Shown here: positions 39,718 to 46,949 of the stretch, piece after piece
Position numbering within the stretch: position 1 is the first letter of the stretch
Layout of the letters: each line of letters starts with the position of its first letter
DNA from: a virus
Virus record (IMG/VR): IMGVR_UViG_3300033141_005645
Location: 1-47,348 of that record
Strand: one strand, 5' to 3'
Length of the DNA stretch: 47,348 nt
Translations under genes and position numbers: made by a program
Notes under the pieces: generated by a model
Database searches by the model: none
Told to the model about the DNA's origin: nothing
The model's input: only the letters and a program-made list of their open reading frames with translations

Positions 39718-39940
39718 CGAGCGCGTAATCTACGGCGACGACGAGAACGCCCGGAAAGGCTTCCAGGATTTCATTCTCCGGGCAGCGGGCAAAATGCTCA
39801 ACGACCGCCAAGCCGATGCCGATGCCGACAGCGAAACGATAAGCGAATTGCAGCCGGTGAGCTTCGAGAGGGTGGTTCGGCAGGCTCCCTTCGGTCTGAG
39901 CACTCAGGGTCGAAGACACCACGGGGAGGACGGCGAGTAG
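39707..39940 (+). CDS. small early protein, unknown
   Basis: A 77-residue protein from GTG 39707 with GGAGG six bases upstream; the longer frame starting at 39656 lacks an SD. VAVSERVIYGDDENARKGFQ begins a helical region, then an acidic stretch DADADSE. It is followed without gap by the terminase-like gene. Function unknown. Confidence 0.6.
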   Translation: MAVSERVIYGDDENARKGFQDFILRAAGKMLNDRQADADADSETISELQPVSFERVVRQAPFGLSTQGRRHHGEDGE

Positions 39941-40566
39941 TGGAAAGGGCGCTGCAACAGGCTGTGGCAAATGAGCGCAGCAAAAGCGGAATCCTGAGCG
40001 TCTACGAGCAGGAGCGCGCGGAGTTTTTTGGCGAGATCAACTACTACCCGAACGAATGCCAGGAGCTAATTCACCGCACGGTTGATGAACACAGAAGGAT
40101 TTACGTCGAGGCACCGCGCCGGAGCGGGCTGACTGTCGGACTGGTATTCGAAGCGCTCTGGCAGGCGCAGCGCGAAGCCGCCCAGGTCGTGCTCGTCGCG
40201 CCCAATTTCATCGTGCAGATGATTCACCGCCGGATGCTGCTCGAACTCGTCAACGAACGCGACCGGCTCTACTCCGAATTCCTGTCCTACAACCGCCACG
40301 AGGAAATACGTTTTACCGGCGGGCGCGCGATTATCTCAGTGACCGTGAGCACAATCAAGGGCTTGCTCGGACGGCCGCTTACGGCGGTGCTTTACGACGA
40401 CGCCGAGCGGGGCAACGCCTGGCCGTGGACGGAACTGGAAAAGATACTCGCCAAAAACGACGGCTGCGCAATCGCAGCCTCACAAGCGCGCGGCGTGCCG
40501 GTATGGCTGCGCGATTGGATTGAAAGCGCGCATCCTCACGAAATCATCTATCCGGGGGAACGATGA
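39940..40566 (+). CDS. short terminase-like ATPase with degenerate Walker A
   Basis: A 208-residue protein resembling the ATPase domain of large terminases: an N-terminal adenine-motif-like region (YYPNECQELIHRTVDEHR), a Walker A place EAPRRSGLTVG where Lys is Leu, strand VVLVAPNFIVQM, then LTAVLYDDAERG as Walker B and a coupling-like CAIAASQ. There is no nuclease domain. Loss of the Lys should stop normal ATP hydrolysis. It overlaps the transglycosylase gene. Role unknown; it might compete with or regulate packaging. Confidence 0.65.
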   Translation: MERALQQAVANERSKSGILSVYEQERAEFFGEINYYPNECQELIHRTVDEHRRIYVEAPRRSGLTVGLVFEALWQAQREAAQVVLVAPNFIVQMIHRRMLLELVNERDRLYSEFLSYNRHEEIRFTGGRAIISVTVSTIKGLLGRPLTAVLYDDAERGNAWPWTELEKILAKNDGCAIAASQARGVPVWLRDWIESAHPHEIIYPGER

Positions 40567-41435
40567 TGGACGAGACGAACGGTCAAACTAGCTACCCTTC
40601 CTCCTGGAATAAGCGGGGGGCGGCCGCAACTCCGCCTCCCGCCCTCCAGGGGGCTGCCCGCGAGGGCCGCAATCCGCGGACGGGGCAAGAGCTCTCGGAA
40701 CACGGCGCGGTCGCAAACGCGCTCAGGACGCTCAGGCGGCGCGCGGTGCGCCAGCGGCTGGTGGACATCGCGCTGGTCGCGTTTTTGCTGCTGCTGGGCT
40801 TCCTGGCGGGCTTTACATTGAAATCCTGCGTGCAGACAGCAGCCCCCTTCGCCATAGTAGCGTGGGCTACGGAGGCTGAACACGCTAGGGATTTTCTCAT
40901 TGGCACTCCGGTGGCATCGCAGTGCACGCCGGAGAACTCTCCAACAGCTGAGGAGTGGTGCGCGGGCATCATCGAGCGCTACGGCAAGGATCGCGGGAAG
41001 GAACACTCACGCGAAACCGCCCGCGCGGTCGTGGCTTGCGCGCCGCTCCTTGGCGACTATCTTGACTATCGCAAGGCGGTGTGCCTGCTGATGGCGTGCG
41101 TGTGGCAGGAGAGCACGTTTGACCCGCTGGCCTATGGGACATCGCGCGATAGCGGGCTGATGCAGCTCGTACCGAAGTGGCACGCCTGGCGGTTCGGCGG
41201 CGGCGACTGGCGCGACCCGATGGTGAATGTGCGCGCCGGAGCGGGGCTGCTGGCGGAGAAATTGACCGAATCGCGCGGGGACGTGTGGCTCGCGGTTAGC
41301 CGCTACAACGCGGGGCCTGGGTGCAATTACGTCAACGCGCACGCGCGCAAAGTGCGGGCGTACTTCAACAAGCTGCTCAAACTCTGGGACGACGCCGGGG
41401 TATCCCAGGACGAGCAATATATGGACCGGCTGTAG
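40563..41435 (+). CDS. membrane-anchored lytic transglycosylase
   Basis: A 290-residue protein with a membrane helix near 66-86 (VDIALVAFLLLLGFLAGF) and a C-terminal SLT domain: catalytic E183 in WQES, GLMQLVP at 198-204 and SRYNAG near 250. Such enzymes cut peptidoglycan glycan strands. The linker includes FAIVAWATEAE, encoded by DNA much like part of the tail-tube gene. It is in the early rather than the late operon, which is unusual for a lysis enzyme. Confidence 0.9.
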   Translation: MMDETNGQTSYPSSWNKRGAAATPPPALQGAAREGRNPRTGQELSEHGAVANALRTLRRRAVRQRLVDIALVAFLLLLGFLAGFTLKSCVQTAAPFAIVAWATEAEHARDFLIGTPVASQCTPENSPTAEEWCAGIIERYGKDRGKEHSRETARAVVACAPLLGDYLDYRKAVCLLMACVWQESTFDPLAYGTSRDSGLMQLVPKWHAWRFGGGDWRDPMVNVRAGAGLLAEKLTESRGDVWLAVSRYNAGPGCNYVNAHARKVRAYFNKLLKLWDDAGVSQDEQYMDRL

Positions 41436-41451
41436 CCGGAAGGAGAAACGC

Positions 41452-42123
41452 ATGGAAGAAACTAAGAAGATTACGCGGACTGATTTTTTCAAGGCGATAG
41501 GCTACGCGCCGCACGAAGGCCAGCAGGCCGTTCACGAAAGCGATGCGCGCTACCGGATCGTGACGTGCGGCCGGCGGGGGGGCAAGTCTAAGATGCTGGC
41601 CGCGGAAGCGGCTTTATTTTTAGTGGCCGGTGGGCGCGTACTGATCGTATCCGCTTATAAAACGATACTGGAAAGGCTGAAGCTGCGAATAGTCGAGTGC
41701 CTTGACGAGGCTAGGTCGCTGATCGGGAACACGGCTAATCTGAGATACCTGGTAGAGCGCGGCGCTGCGCTTGACACGGGCTTCCCTGATACCAGCCTAA
41801 GCGGCAGCAAGGGCTATGACCTGGTCGTGTCGAAGGAGCTCTGGCGGATTTCGGCCAATCCCGTAGGCGTGATTATCGCTCTGCTCACCGAGCGCGAGGG
41901 CTGCTGGCTCGAAGCGGGCACGCCGCCAATCAATCCGCCTGCGTGGTATCGACGGATAATCGCTAAGGCTGACGCTTCGGAGAAGAAATGGGCGAGGTTC
42001 GCCTGGGCTTCAAAAGCAAACCCTTCATTGCCAGACGATTTCATGGAGGAGATGGCCGTAGCGCTGGAGCCTGAAGTCGCTAAGGCTGAGCTTAGCGGCG
42101 AGATAGTGACAACCGACGTCTGA
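41452..42123 (+). CDS. short terminase-like ATPase with altered Walker B
   Basis: A 223-residue protein that begins with a terminase-type adenine motif (FFKAIGYAPHEGQQAVHES) and an intact Walker A CGRRGGKSK near 39-47, then VLIVSAYK. The expected Walker B place reads YDLVVSKELW, with DE replaced by KE. There is no nuclease domain. SD AAGGAG precedes the ATG. It flanks the transglycosylase with the other defective terminase-like gene; the lesions are complementary. Confidence 0.72.
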   Translation: MEETKKITRTDFFKAIGYAPHEGQQAVHESDARYRIVTCGRRGGKSKMLAAEAALFLVAGGRVLIVSAYKTILERLKLRIVECLDEARSLIGNTANLRYLVERGAALDTGFPDTSLSGSKGYDLVVSKELWRISANPVGVIIALLTEREGCWLEAGTPPINPPAWYRRIIAKADASEKKWARFAWASKANPSLPDDFMEEMAVALEPEVAKAELSGEIVTTDV

Positions 42124-42165
42124 CGACTGACCCGCCGGGGACGGGTAGCTGAACGCTGATATTTA

Positions 42166-42229
42166 GCCCTCCGTCGCTCCATCCTCCGAAGCAGGGCATC
42201 TGCGGAGGACGGGTGAAGCTATGGAGGGC
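42166..42229. repeat. family A hairpin, long form
   Basis: GCCCTCCGTCGCTCCATCC, then TCCGAAGCAGGGCATCTGC and GGAGGACGGGTGAAGC, ending TATGGAGGGC. The stem is CCCTCC/GGAGGG here. It ends 12 bases before the ATG at 42241 and GAGGGCAGGGGG supplies the SD. The bases 42124-42165 before it resemble family C and contain no gene. Confidence 0.92.
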
Positions 42230-42240
42230 AGGGGGCTGTA

Positions 42241-42696
42241 ATGCGTGAGTTCAAAGACTGGTACGTCTGGCTGACATCCCATCCGAAGGCGGGCAAGTGG
42301 CTGCTGGGGCATTTCACTCAGAACTTCGTGGCCTGTGACATCGGGGTCGTTGATGCCAAGCTGAAGGTTTTCACGCTGCCGCTGAATAAGCTGCCCTACA
42401 ACGCGGAAAGCGCGGCGGCCTGGATCAAGAAGAAGCTCACGCGCGAGAAGTGCGAGCGGGTGCTTGTTGATCTGGGATATACGCTGGTGGACACGGTATC
42501 TGCGGAAGTCTGCCAACTAAGAATAGAACCGCCGCCTTTGGATAAGCAATGGATGGCAGTTTACGACGGCGAGTCGCGCTGGGAAGTGGCGGTTCAGTGG
42601 GCGCTGGAAAAGTGGGAGAAGGCCCCTCCGTCGCATAAAGCTATGGAGGGCAGCCCTCCGTCGCGTGACGCTATGGAGGGCAAGGAGGGCAAGTGA
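42241..42696 (+). CDS. hypothetical protein with repeat-derived C-terminus
   Basis: A 151-residue protein starting MREFKDWYVWLTSHPKAGKW. The core has alpha/beta pattern (LLGHFTQNFVACDIGVVDAK) without recognised motifs. The last 25 residues (APPSHKAMEG, SPPSRDAMEG, KEGK) are translated from two tandem family A hairpins. This tail was probably acquired when the repeats entered the gene end. Confidence 0.72.
   Translation: MREFKDWYVWLTSHPKAGKWLLGHFTQNFVACDIGVVDAKLKVFTLPLNKLPYNAESAAAWIKKKLTREKCERVLVDLGYTLVDTVSAEVCQLRIEPPPLDKQWMAVYDGESRWEVAVQWALEKWEKAPPSHKAMEGSPPSRDAMEGKEGK
42622..42681. repeat. two family A hairpins at a gene end
   Basis: Copies 42622-42651 (GCCCCTCCGTCGC, ATAAAGC, TATGGAGGGC) and 42653-42681 (GCCCTCCGTCGC, GTGACGC, TATGGAGGGC) differ only in the loop and first arm. 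The second ends 12 bases before the GTG at 42693; AAGGAGGG follows as SD. Confidence 0.93.
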
Positions 42697-43505
42697 GCAG
42701 GTATCCGGGCCTAAACGCTACCGACATCGAATACGTGGACTTTTCGCTCAATATCTACGTCGGCTGCCGGTGCGGCTGCCGGGACTTCGACGGGCGGCTT
42801 TACTGCTACGCGCGCCAGATCGTCGAGGAAAGCCCCTGGCGCGAGCGCCATCACTGGCCGAAGAAGTTCACCGACGTGTCGTGCTATCCAGAGCGCCTGC
42901 AGACGCTGCTGAAACTCGCGGGCTACAAGCGGCGCGACGGGCGGCGGGCGCGGATATTTTTATCCGATATGTGCGATATGTTCGCGCCCTGGACGCCGCA
43001 GTATCCGGTCAGTGTGCGCGACGTGATGCGCGCCATCCGCCAGGTGCCGCAGCACGACTTTTTGCTGCTCACGAAGTCCTACGAGCGGCTGGCGCACGTT
43101 GAGAGCACCTGCGGGGGCTTCCCCGAAAACGCGTGGGTCGGCGTCACCATCGATCGTGCGAGCGTGTGCCGGCCGGCGCTGCGCGCGCTGTCCGAAATAC
43201 GCGCGGCGGTGAAGTGGGTATCGTTCGAGCCGCTGTTGGGCGATGCGCTTGGGGGCGACCCGCTTAGCGGCGTTGACTGGGCGGTTGTCGGCGCGCTTAC
43301 CGGCCCGCACGGGTATTTGCCGGAAGCCGAGTGGCGGGGAAATATCCTGCGCAGTGCGGACGCTGCGGGCATCCGCGTTTTCGAAAAAGATAATTTGAAG
43401 CTGAAAGCTCCCCGCCGGGAGTTTCCCGCCGTCGCTCCATCCTCCGAAGCAGGGCATCTGCGGAGGACGGGTGAAGCTATGGCGGGCAAGCCCGCTGGTG
43501 CATGA
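42693..43505 (+). CDS. DUF5131 (phage Gp37/Gp68-like) radical-SAM-type protein
   Basis: A 270-residue protein with the DUF5131 pattern: IYVGCRCGC and LYCYAR (C25, C27, C29, C38) near the start, then IFLSDMCDMFAPW, FLLLTKSYERL, WVGVTI, and KWVSFEPLLG. The Cys cluster suits an iron-sulphur cluster of a radical-SAM-like enzyme. Phages and prophages often carry it; its reaction is not known. The last 25 residues (VAPSSEAGHLRRTGEAMAGK) come from a family A hairpin. GTGA overlap with the previous gene. Confidence 0.85.
   Translation: MSRYPGLNATDIEYVDFSLNIYVGCRCGCRDFDGRLYCYARQIVEESPWRERHHWPKKFTDVSCYPERLQTLLKLAGYKRRDGRRARIFLSDMCDMFAPWTPQYPVSVRDVMRAIRQVPQHDFLLLTKSYERLAHVESTCGGFPENAWVGVTIDRASVCRPALRALSEIRAAVKWVSFEPLLGDALGGDPLSGVDWAVVGALTGPHGYLPEAEWRGNILRSADAAGIRVFEKDNLKLKAPRREFPAVAPSSEAGHLRRTGEAMAGKPAGA
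43425..43487. repeat. family A hairpin, long form, within DUF5131 gene end
   Basis: CCCGCCGTCGCTCCATCC, TCCGAAGCAGGGCATCTGC, GGAGGACGGGTGAAGC, TATGGCGGGC. It lies inside the last codons of the gene and ends 28 bases before the next ATG. Confidence 0.92.
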
Positions 43506-43515
43506 GGACAGACAC

Positions 43516-43743
43516 ATGGCATTACTCAAAGAACCTAAACAGTTTGGCGGCGCGCCGACGTTCGACTACTACTTCAAGTGCGACGGCTGCGGCAAGGTGC
43601 ATTATCCGGCCAACCAGTTCAAGCCGTCGCCGCCGCGCGGCTGGCTGGAGACGCGCAGTGCCGGCCCCTATGACGGGCTGATGCGGGTTCAGCACTACTG
43701 CGTGCAGTGCGTCAAGCGGATGGCGGAGGAAATGACACCGTGA
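43516..43743 (+). CDS. small zinc-ribbon protein
   Basis: A 75-residue protein from ATG 43516 with GAGGA upstream; the longer frame would translate the repeat. CDGC and CVQC (with a nearby HYC) form a likely zinc site. The rest is short loops and aromatic residues. Its TGA overlaps the next GTG. Role unknown. Confidence 0.72.
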   Translation: MALLKEPKQFGGAPTFDYYFKCDGCGKVHYPANQFKPSPPRGWLETRSAGPYDGLMRVQHYCVQCVKRMAEEMTP

Positions 43744-44510
43744 GCGATGGACGGCAGATGAATCGGCGTTGTGGGCACTGCGGACGGACTATCAGACCGC
43801 TTGAGTTCCATATGGAATTCGGTTACTCGCTGGCGCCGCGCCCGCGAAGTTGCGCCGCTTATATGAAGATACCCGAAACGATTCTTTATCTCTGCCTTCC
43901 GTGCGTGGAGGAACTGAAAGTCCTGCACTGGGCGACAGCCAAATGGCTCGAAGAGAAGGAGATTGACGAGTTCTTTGACGACTGCCCGGTGCTGCCGATG
44001 CCGCCGAGCAAATTGAGTAAGGCGGAAAGGCTGAAGATGTACGCGGCTGCGCTGGATGGGGATGTGAGGCTTGAGATCGGACCGTTCGGACCGCAATTCG
44101 CGGCGAAGGAGACGAAGATGCTGATTATGAGTTTCGCGCACACGACCGAAGCGCTGTTGGCCGGGCGCAAGACGGTTACGCGGCGCTGCTGGAAGGACAC
44201 GCACGCGGCGAAGTTCACGCCCGGGACATTAGTTGCCGCCTGGGATCACCTGCCGCATCGGAAGTTTGCGGGCAGTCCAAACCGTAAGCCCCGCCGGATT
44301 GCGACCATAAGGATCGTCAGCGTCCGCTACGAGCGCATAGACGCGATAACCGACGACGACGTGGCGCGCGAGGGCTTCCCGAGCAAGGACGCGAAGTGGT
44401 TCATCGAGCGGTTCCGGAGCATCGTGGGCAAGCGCAAGACTTCGCCCACGCACTGCTACCGCGTGGAATTTGAGGTTGTTGACAAGGGGGAAGGAGAGGA
44501 CAATGAATGA
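43740..44510 (+). CDS. zinc-finger plus ASCH-domain protein
   Basis: A 256-residue protein with a GTG start overlapping the previous stop. The N-terminus has CGHCGR and a later CLPC, a zinc ribbon. The C-terminal half from MLIMSFAHTTEALLAGRKT to the end fits an ASCH domain (KTVTRR, IRIVSVRYERI), a PUA-like RNA- or nucleotide-binding fold. AAGGAGA lies before the internal ATG at 44118, so the ASCH part may also be made alone. This looks like a fusion of two early genes. Confidence 0.78.
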   Translation: MSDGRQMNRRCGHCGRTIRPLEFHMEFGYSLAPRPRSCAAYMKIPETILYLCLPCVEELKVLHWATAKWLEEKEIDEFFDDCPVLPMPPSKLSKAERLKMYAAALDGDVRLEIGPFGPQFAAKETKMLIMSFAHTTEALLAGRKTVTRRCWKDTHAAKFTPGTLVAAWDHLPHRKFAGSPNRKPRRIATIRIVSVRYERIDAITDDDVAREGFPSKDAKWFIERFRSIVGKRKTSPTHCYRVEFEVVDKGEGEDNE

Positions 44511-44715
44511 ACCCGCGAAAGGTTGGTGCTTGAAAAACACCAACGCAGGATGCCTCATCGTGCATACAACAGATAGCACAAGGACGGCCTCTATCACTAG
44601 GCTGGTTGGTAACGATGATGTTGGCCAAAACACGCGCAGCAAACGATGGCGATGGTGGCGCAGGAAGGGATGCCGCGCTGTCCGCGTGGAGATACGCGAG
44701 GTGCAAGATGACTAA
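44503..44715 (+). CDS. small basic protein, unknown
   Basis: A 70-residue protein from ATG 44503 with AAGGAGAGG upstream and an ATGAATGA overlap with the previous gene. It contains two Cys, polar middle, and a basic stretch (RSKRWRWWRRKGCR) that could bind nucleic acid. No family recognised. Confidence 0.62.
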   Translation: MNEPAKGWCLKNTNAGCLIVHTTDSTRTASITRLVGNDDVGQNTRSKRWRWWRRKGCRAVRVEIREVQDD

Positions 44716-45271
44716 CCTACACGACCGGCTGACGGCGCTGCTGACCGCGAACCCTGATGTGGCGGAGCGCTTGGAAACAGCGAGAGGATTTCCCGCAGGC
44801 ACTTACAAGAGGACACCAGAGGCCTTATATTCGTTGGCTGATTATTTCCTATGTGAGCAGCCCACCGACTGCTTCTTCGCAGCACTGGGGCGGGTGGCGG
44901 ATGTGCTGACCAAGCCTGGGGCTGGCGTAACAAAGCGCACGGACGTTGTTCCGTGGCATCCGCAAGAGACGCGAGTTTATGTTCGCTTCGTTGGCGAAAA
45001 CCGTAACTACGAAATACCTGGACTGTCCGAAGGGTGGGGCGCCGACGAGAGGTCTGCAAACCAAGTCCTGTGGGTGGCGCTGCTAGAGCGGGGCTGTAAG
45101 AAGTGTGAGCGGTGTTCTGGTATCGGCAAGATACTGGTGGTCGGGAAAGACCAGCCGGAACTCACGCACGAGGAACCATGCCCCACCTGCAACGGCAGCG
45201 GCAAGGCGCATCCCGACGCCGACGAACTACTGGACGCGCTGGTGGGGGGTAAAGGAACATCCAATGATTGA
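44708..45271 (+). CDS. protein with DnaJ-type zinc finger, unknown
   Basis: A 187-residue protein from ATG 44708 (MTNLHDRL). Residues 1-130 are mixed alpha/beta without motif. The C-terminus has CERCSGIGK and CPTCNGSGK, the CxxCxGxG repeats of DnaJ zinc fingers. It lacks a J domain, so it is not a co-chaperone itself. It overlaps both neighbours, in the Cys-rich part of the early operon. Confidence 0.72.
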   Translation: MTNLHDRLTALLTANPDVAERLETARGFPAGTYKRTPEALYSLADYFLCEQPTDCFFAALGRVADVLTKPGAGVTKRTDVVPWHPQETRVYVRFVGENRNYEIPGLSEGWGADERSANQVLWVALLERGCKKCERCSGIGKILVVGKDQPELTHEEPCPTCNGSGKAHPDADELLDALVGGKGTSND

Positions 45272-45395
45272 ACTTACGTGGCAAGAGCTTTTTGGGATTG
45301 TGATGTGGAGTTTCATTGCGGGAATGTTTACGATGTGGATGATGTATGCACGCTTGGACAAGCCTCACGGGGGCAAAGGAGACGATGATGACTGA
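45264..45395 (+). CDS. 43-residue membrane protein
   Basis: A small protein MIELTWQELFGIVMW then SFIAGMFTMWMMYARL, one membrane helix, ending in acidic GKGDDDD. AAAGGAA lies upstream and the ATGATTGA overlap couples it to the previous gene. Function unknown; such tiny membrane proteins in early operons can target host membrane proteins. Confidence 0.65.
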   Translation: MIELTWQELFGIVMWSFIAGMFTMWMMYARLDKPHGGKGDDDD

Positions 45396-45747
45396 TGGAA
45401 TATCACAGGGCATAGCTGACGAGGGCGCGAGGGCTGACCGTGCTGCTCTCAAGTTGCTGAAAGAGAACAACGCCCAACTCCGCGCGGACAATGAGCGCTT
45501 GCGGGGGCAACGCGACGGGCTAGAAGTCTTATGCACGCTCGCTGAGATGATGTTTTCCAGCATCCAGATAGTTGAAAACGATGGCTGTGCGGACTTTATA
45601 ACGCCTGAATATATGCACGATTGCAGGCATACTTTCACGGACGGCCTACGGTATTTCTCGCCCGACTGGGGTGCTGGCAAGGGAATGACCATACCACAGG
45701 CTGTTGAATGGCTAAAAGCCCGCGCCGCTGTGGAGGGGGGCAAGTGA
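45388..45747 (+). CDS. coiled-coil early protein, unknown
   Basis: About 119 residues from ATG 45388 (SD AAAGGAG; the ATG at 45385 is also possible). The first 55 residues are a coiled coil (LKLLKENNAQLRADNERLRG), the rest is mixed. It overlaps the next gene by four bases. No function recognised. Confidence 0.65.
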   Translation: MTDGISQGIADEGARADRAALKLLKENNAQLRADNERLRGQRDGLEVLCTLAEMMFSSIQIVENDGCADFITPEYMHDCRHTFTDGLRYFSPDWGAGKGMTIPQAVEWLKARAAVEGGK

Positions 45748-45977
45748 AAGCTACGGTTATGCGACGGATCGAGAAGCGGCTGCAGGGCATCGAAACGCAG
45801 CTTGAGTGCATCGCGGGTCTGATGGAGATGAAACCGCATAAATGCCTGAAGTGCAACGGAACGGGCGTTGAGACGTACCGAGATATAGGAGGCCCGCACG
45901 AAAGATATTGCTCCGCGTGCGGCGGTGCCGGGAAAATCTGGCGGAAGCCTGAGACAGACGAAGGGGGCGGGGAGTGA
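45744..45977 (+). CDS. small protein with DnaJ-type zinc finger
   Basis: A 77-residue protein from GTG 45744 (GTGA overlap, SD GGAGGGGG). A short coiled coil (MRRIEKRLQGIETQLECI) precedes CLKCNGTG and CSACGGAG, again DnaJ-type CxxCxGxG repeats. It is similar in layout to the gene at 44708 and may be a shortened relative. Confidence 0.7.
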   Translation: MKATVMRRIEKRLQGIETQLECIAGLMEMKPHKCLKCNGTGVETYRDIGGPHERYCSACGGAGKIWRKPETDEGGGE

Positions 45978-46441
45978 GGGGGTTCTTCGCCGTCGGTGTC
46001 TGGGAGCCGAAGTTCGGCGCGAACATGGGGACGCTCGTGCGCTCGGCGTACGCGTTCGGCGCGGCTTACGTTTTCACTGTGGGAAAGCGCTACCGGCACC
46101 ATCCGGCGGACACGGGCAAGGCCACAAAGCACATGCCGCTGTTTCACTACGCGGGTTTGGGCGAACTGCTGCTCGATTTGCCGGACGGCGCGCAGCTCGT
46201 GGGCGTGGAGCGCGACCCTGAAGCCTGGCCGCTGCCCGCCTTCACGCATCCGGAGCGGGCGGTCTACCTGCTGGGCGGCGAGGATCGGACGCTGCCGCGC
46301 GACTTCCTGTTCGAGAGCTGCCAGGAGATGGTGAGCATCGATACCCGGCAGTGCCTGAATCTGGCTACCGCCGGGTCGATTGTGATGTACGACCGATGGC
46401 TGAAGCGCACGCTTGTGCGCAAAGGAGACGGACGTGATTAG
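45974..46441 (+). CDS. SpoU/TrmL-type RNA 2'-O-methyltransferase
   Basis: A 155-residue SPOUT-fold protein. Motif 1 is NMGTLVRSAYAFGA (17-30), motif 2 LLGGEDRTLP (99-108), motif 3 CLNLATAGSIVMYDR (127-141). Its length fits the short TrmL group that methylates the tRNA wobble ribose. It should form a knotted dimer that binds AdoMet. A phage copy could adjust host tRNA during infection. The GTG start overlaps the previous stop. Confidence 0.85.
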   Translation: MRGFFAVGVWEPKFGANMGTLVRSAYAFGAAYVFTVGKRYRHHPADTGKATKHMPLFHYAGLGELLLDLPDGAQLVGVERDPEAWPLPAFTHPERAVYLLGGEDRTLPRDFLFESCQEMVSIDTRQCLNLATAGSIVMYDRWLKRTLVRKGDGRD

Positions 46442-46949
46442 CATACTCATCACGATAGCTGCGATCCTGGGGATATTTTCTATCTGGGCGGGCAGGTGCT
46501 GGTACGACTGGCGGGCAGCGGCTAAGGACGCCGACCGGAAGGCTGAAGGGCTGGAGAGCCAGCTTATGGGCAAGCAAGGCGAGCTTCGGACCGCGAACGG
46601 CGTAAAAGAGCGTCAGCGCAAGGAGTTGGGCGAACTCAAGGAAAACGTGACGCTCCAGGAGAGGGAGCGGACGCGGCTGGCTTACTACCTGCAAATTCAG
46701 CACCTGGGCGACTACCCGTACACGTGCGAGAAGCACGGTCACATAATGCTGCTGCCGCTGCTGATGCCCGACGGGACGGTGAAGTGGGTATGCCCGATGG
46801 ACCGCTGCGGGTACGTCAAGTCCTACGATCCGGTGACGCGCGGGCATAAAGCTACGCGGCCGGCGGGCTACGACAGACGGCGCTTCGAAGCGCTGCGGAA
46901 GCTGGGCCCGCCGTCGCACAAAGCTATGGCGGGCAAGGGGGAGAAATAA
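46434..46949 (+). CDS. membrane-anchored coiled-coil protein with zinc ribbon and repeat tail
   Basis: About 171 residues from GTG 46434 (SD AAAGGAGA). One N-terminal membrane helix (VISILITIAAILGIFSIWAG), a coiled coil (AEGLESQLMGKQGELRTANG), then CEKHGH and CPMDRCGYV, a probable zinc site. The tail PPSHKAMAGKGEK is translated from a family A hairpin. The next ATG overlaps the TAA. Function unknown. Confidence 0.72.
   Translation: MISILITIAAILGIFSIWAGRCWYDWRAAAKDADRKAEGLESQLMGKQGELRTANGVKERQRKELGELKENVTLQERERTRLAYYLQIQHLGDYPYTCEKHGHIMLLPLLMPDGTVKWVCPMDRCGYVKSYDPVTRGHKATRPAGYDRRRFEALRKLGPPSHKAMAGKGEK
46906..46934. repeat. family A hairpin, short form
   Basis: GCCCGCCGTCGCACAAAGC then TATGGCGGGC. 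It lies in the last codons of one gene and ends 14 bases before the ATG at 46949, followed by AAGGGGGAG. Confidence 0.92.
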
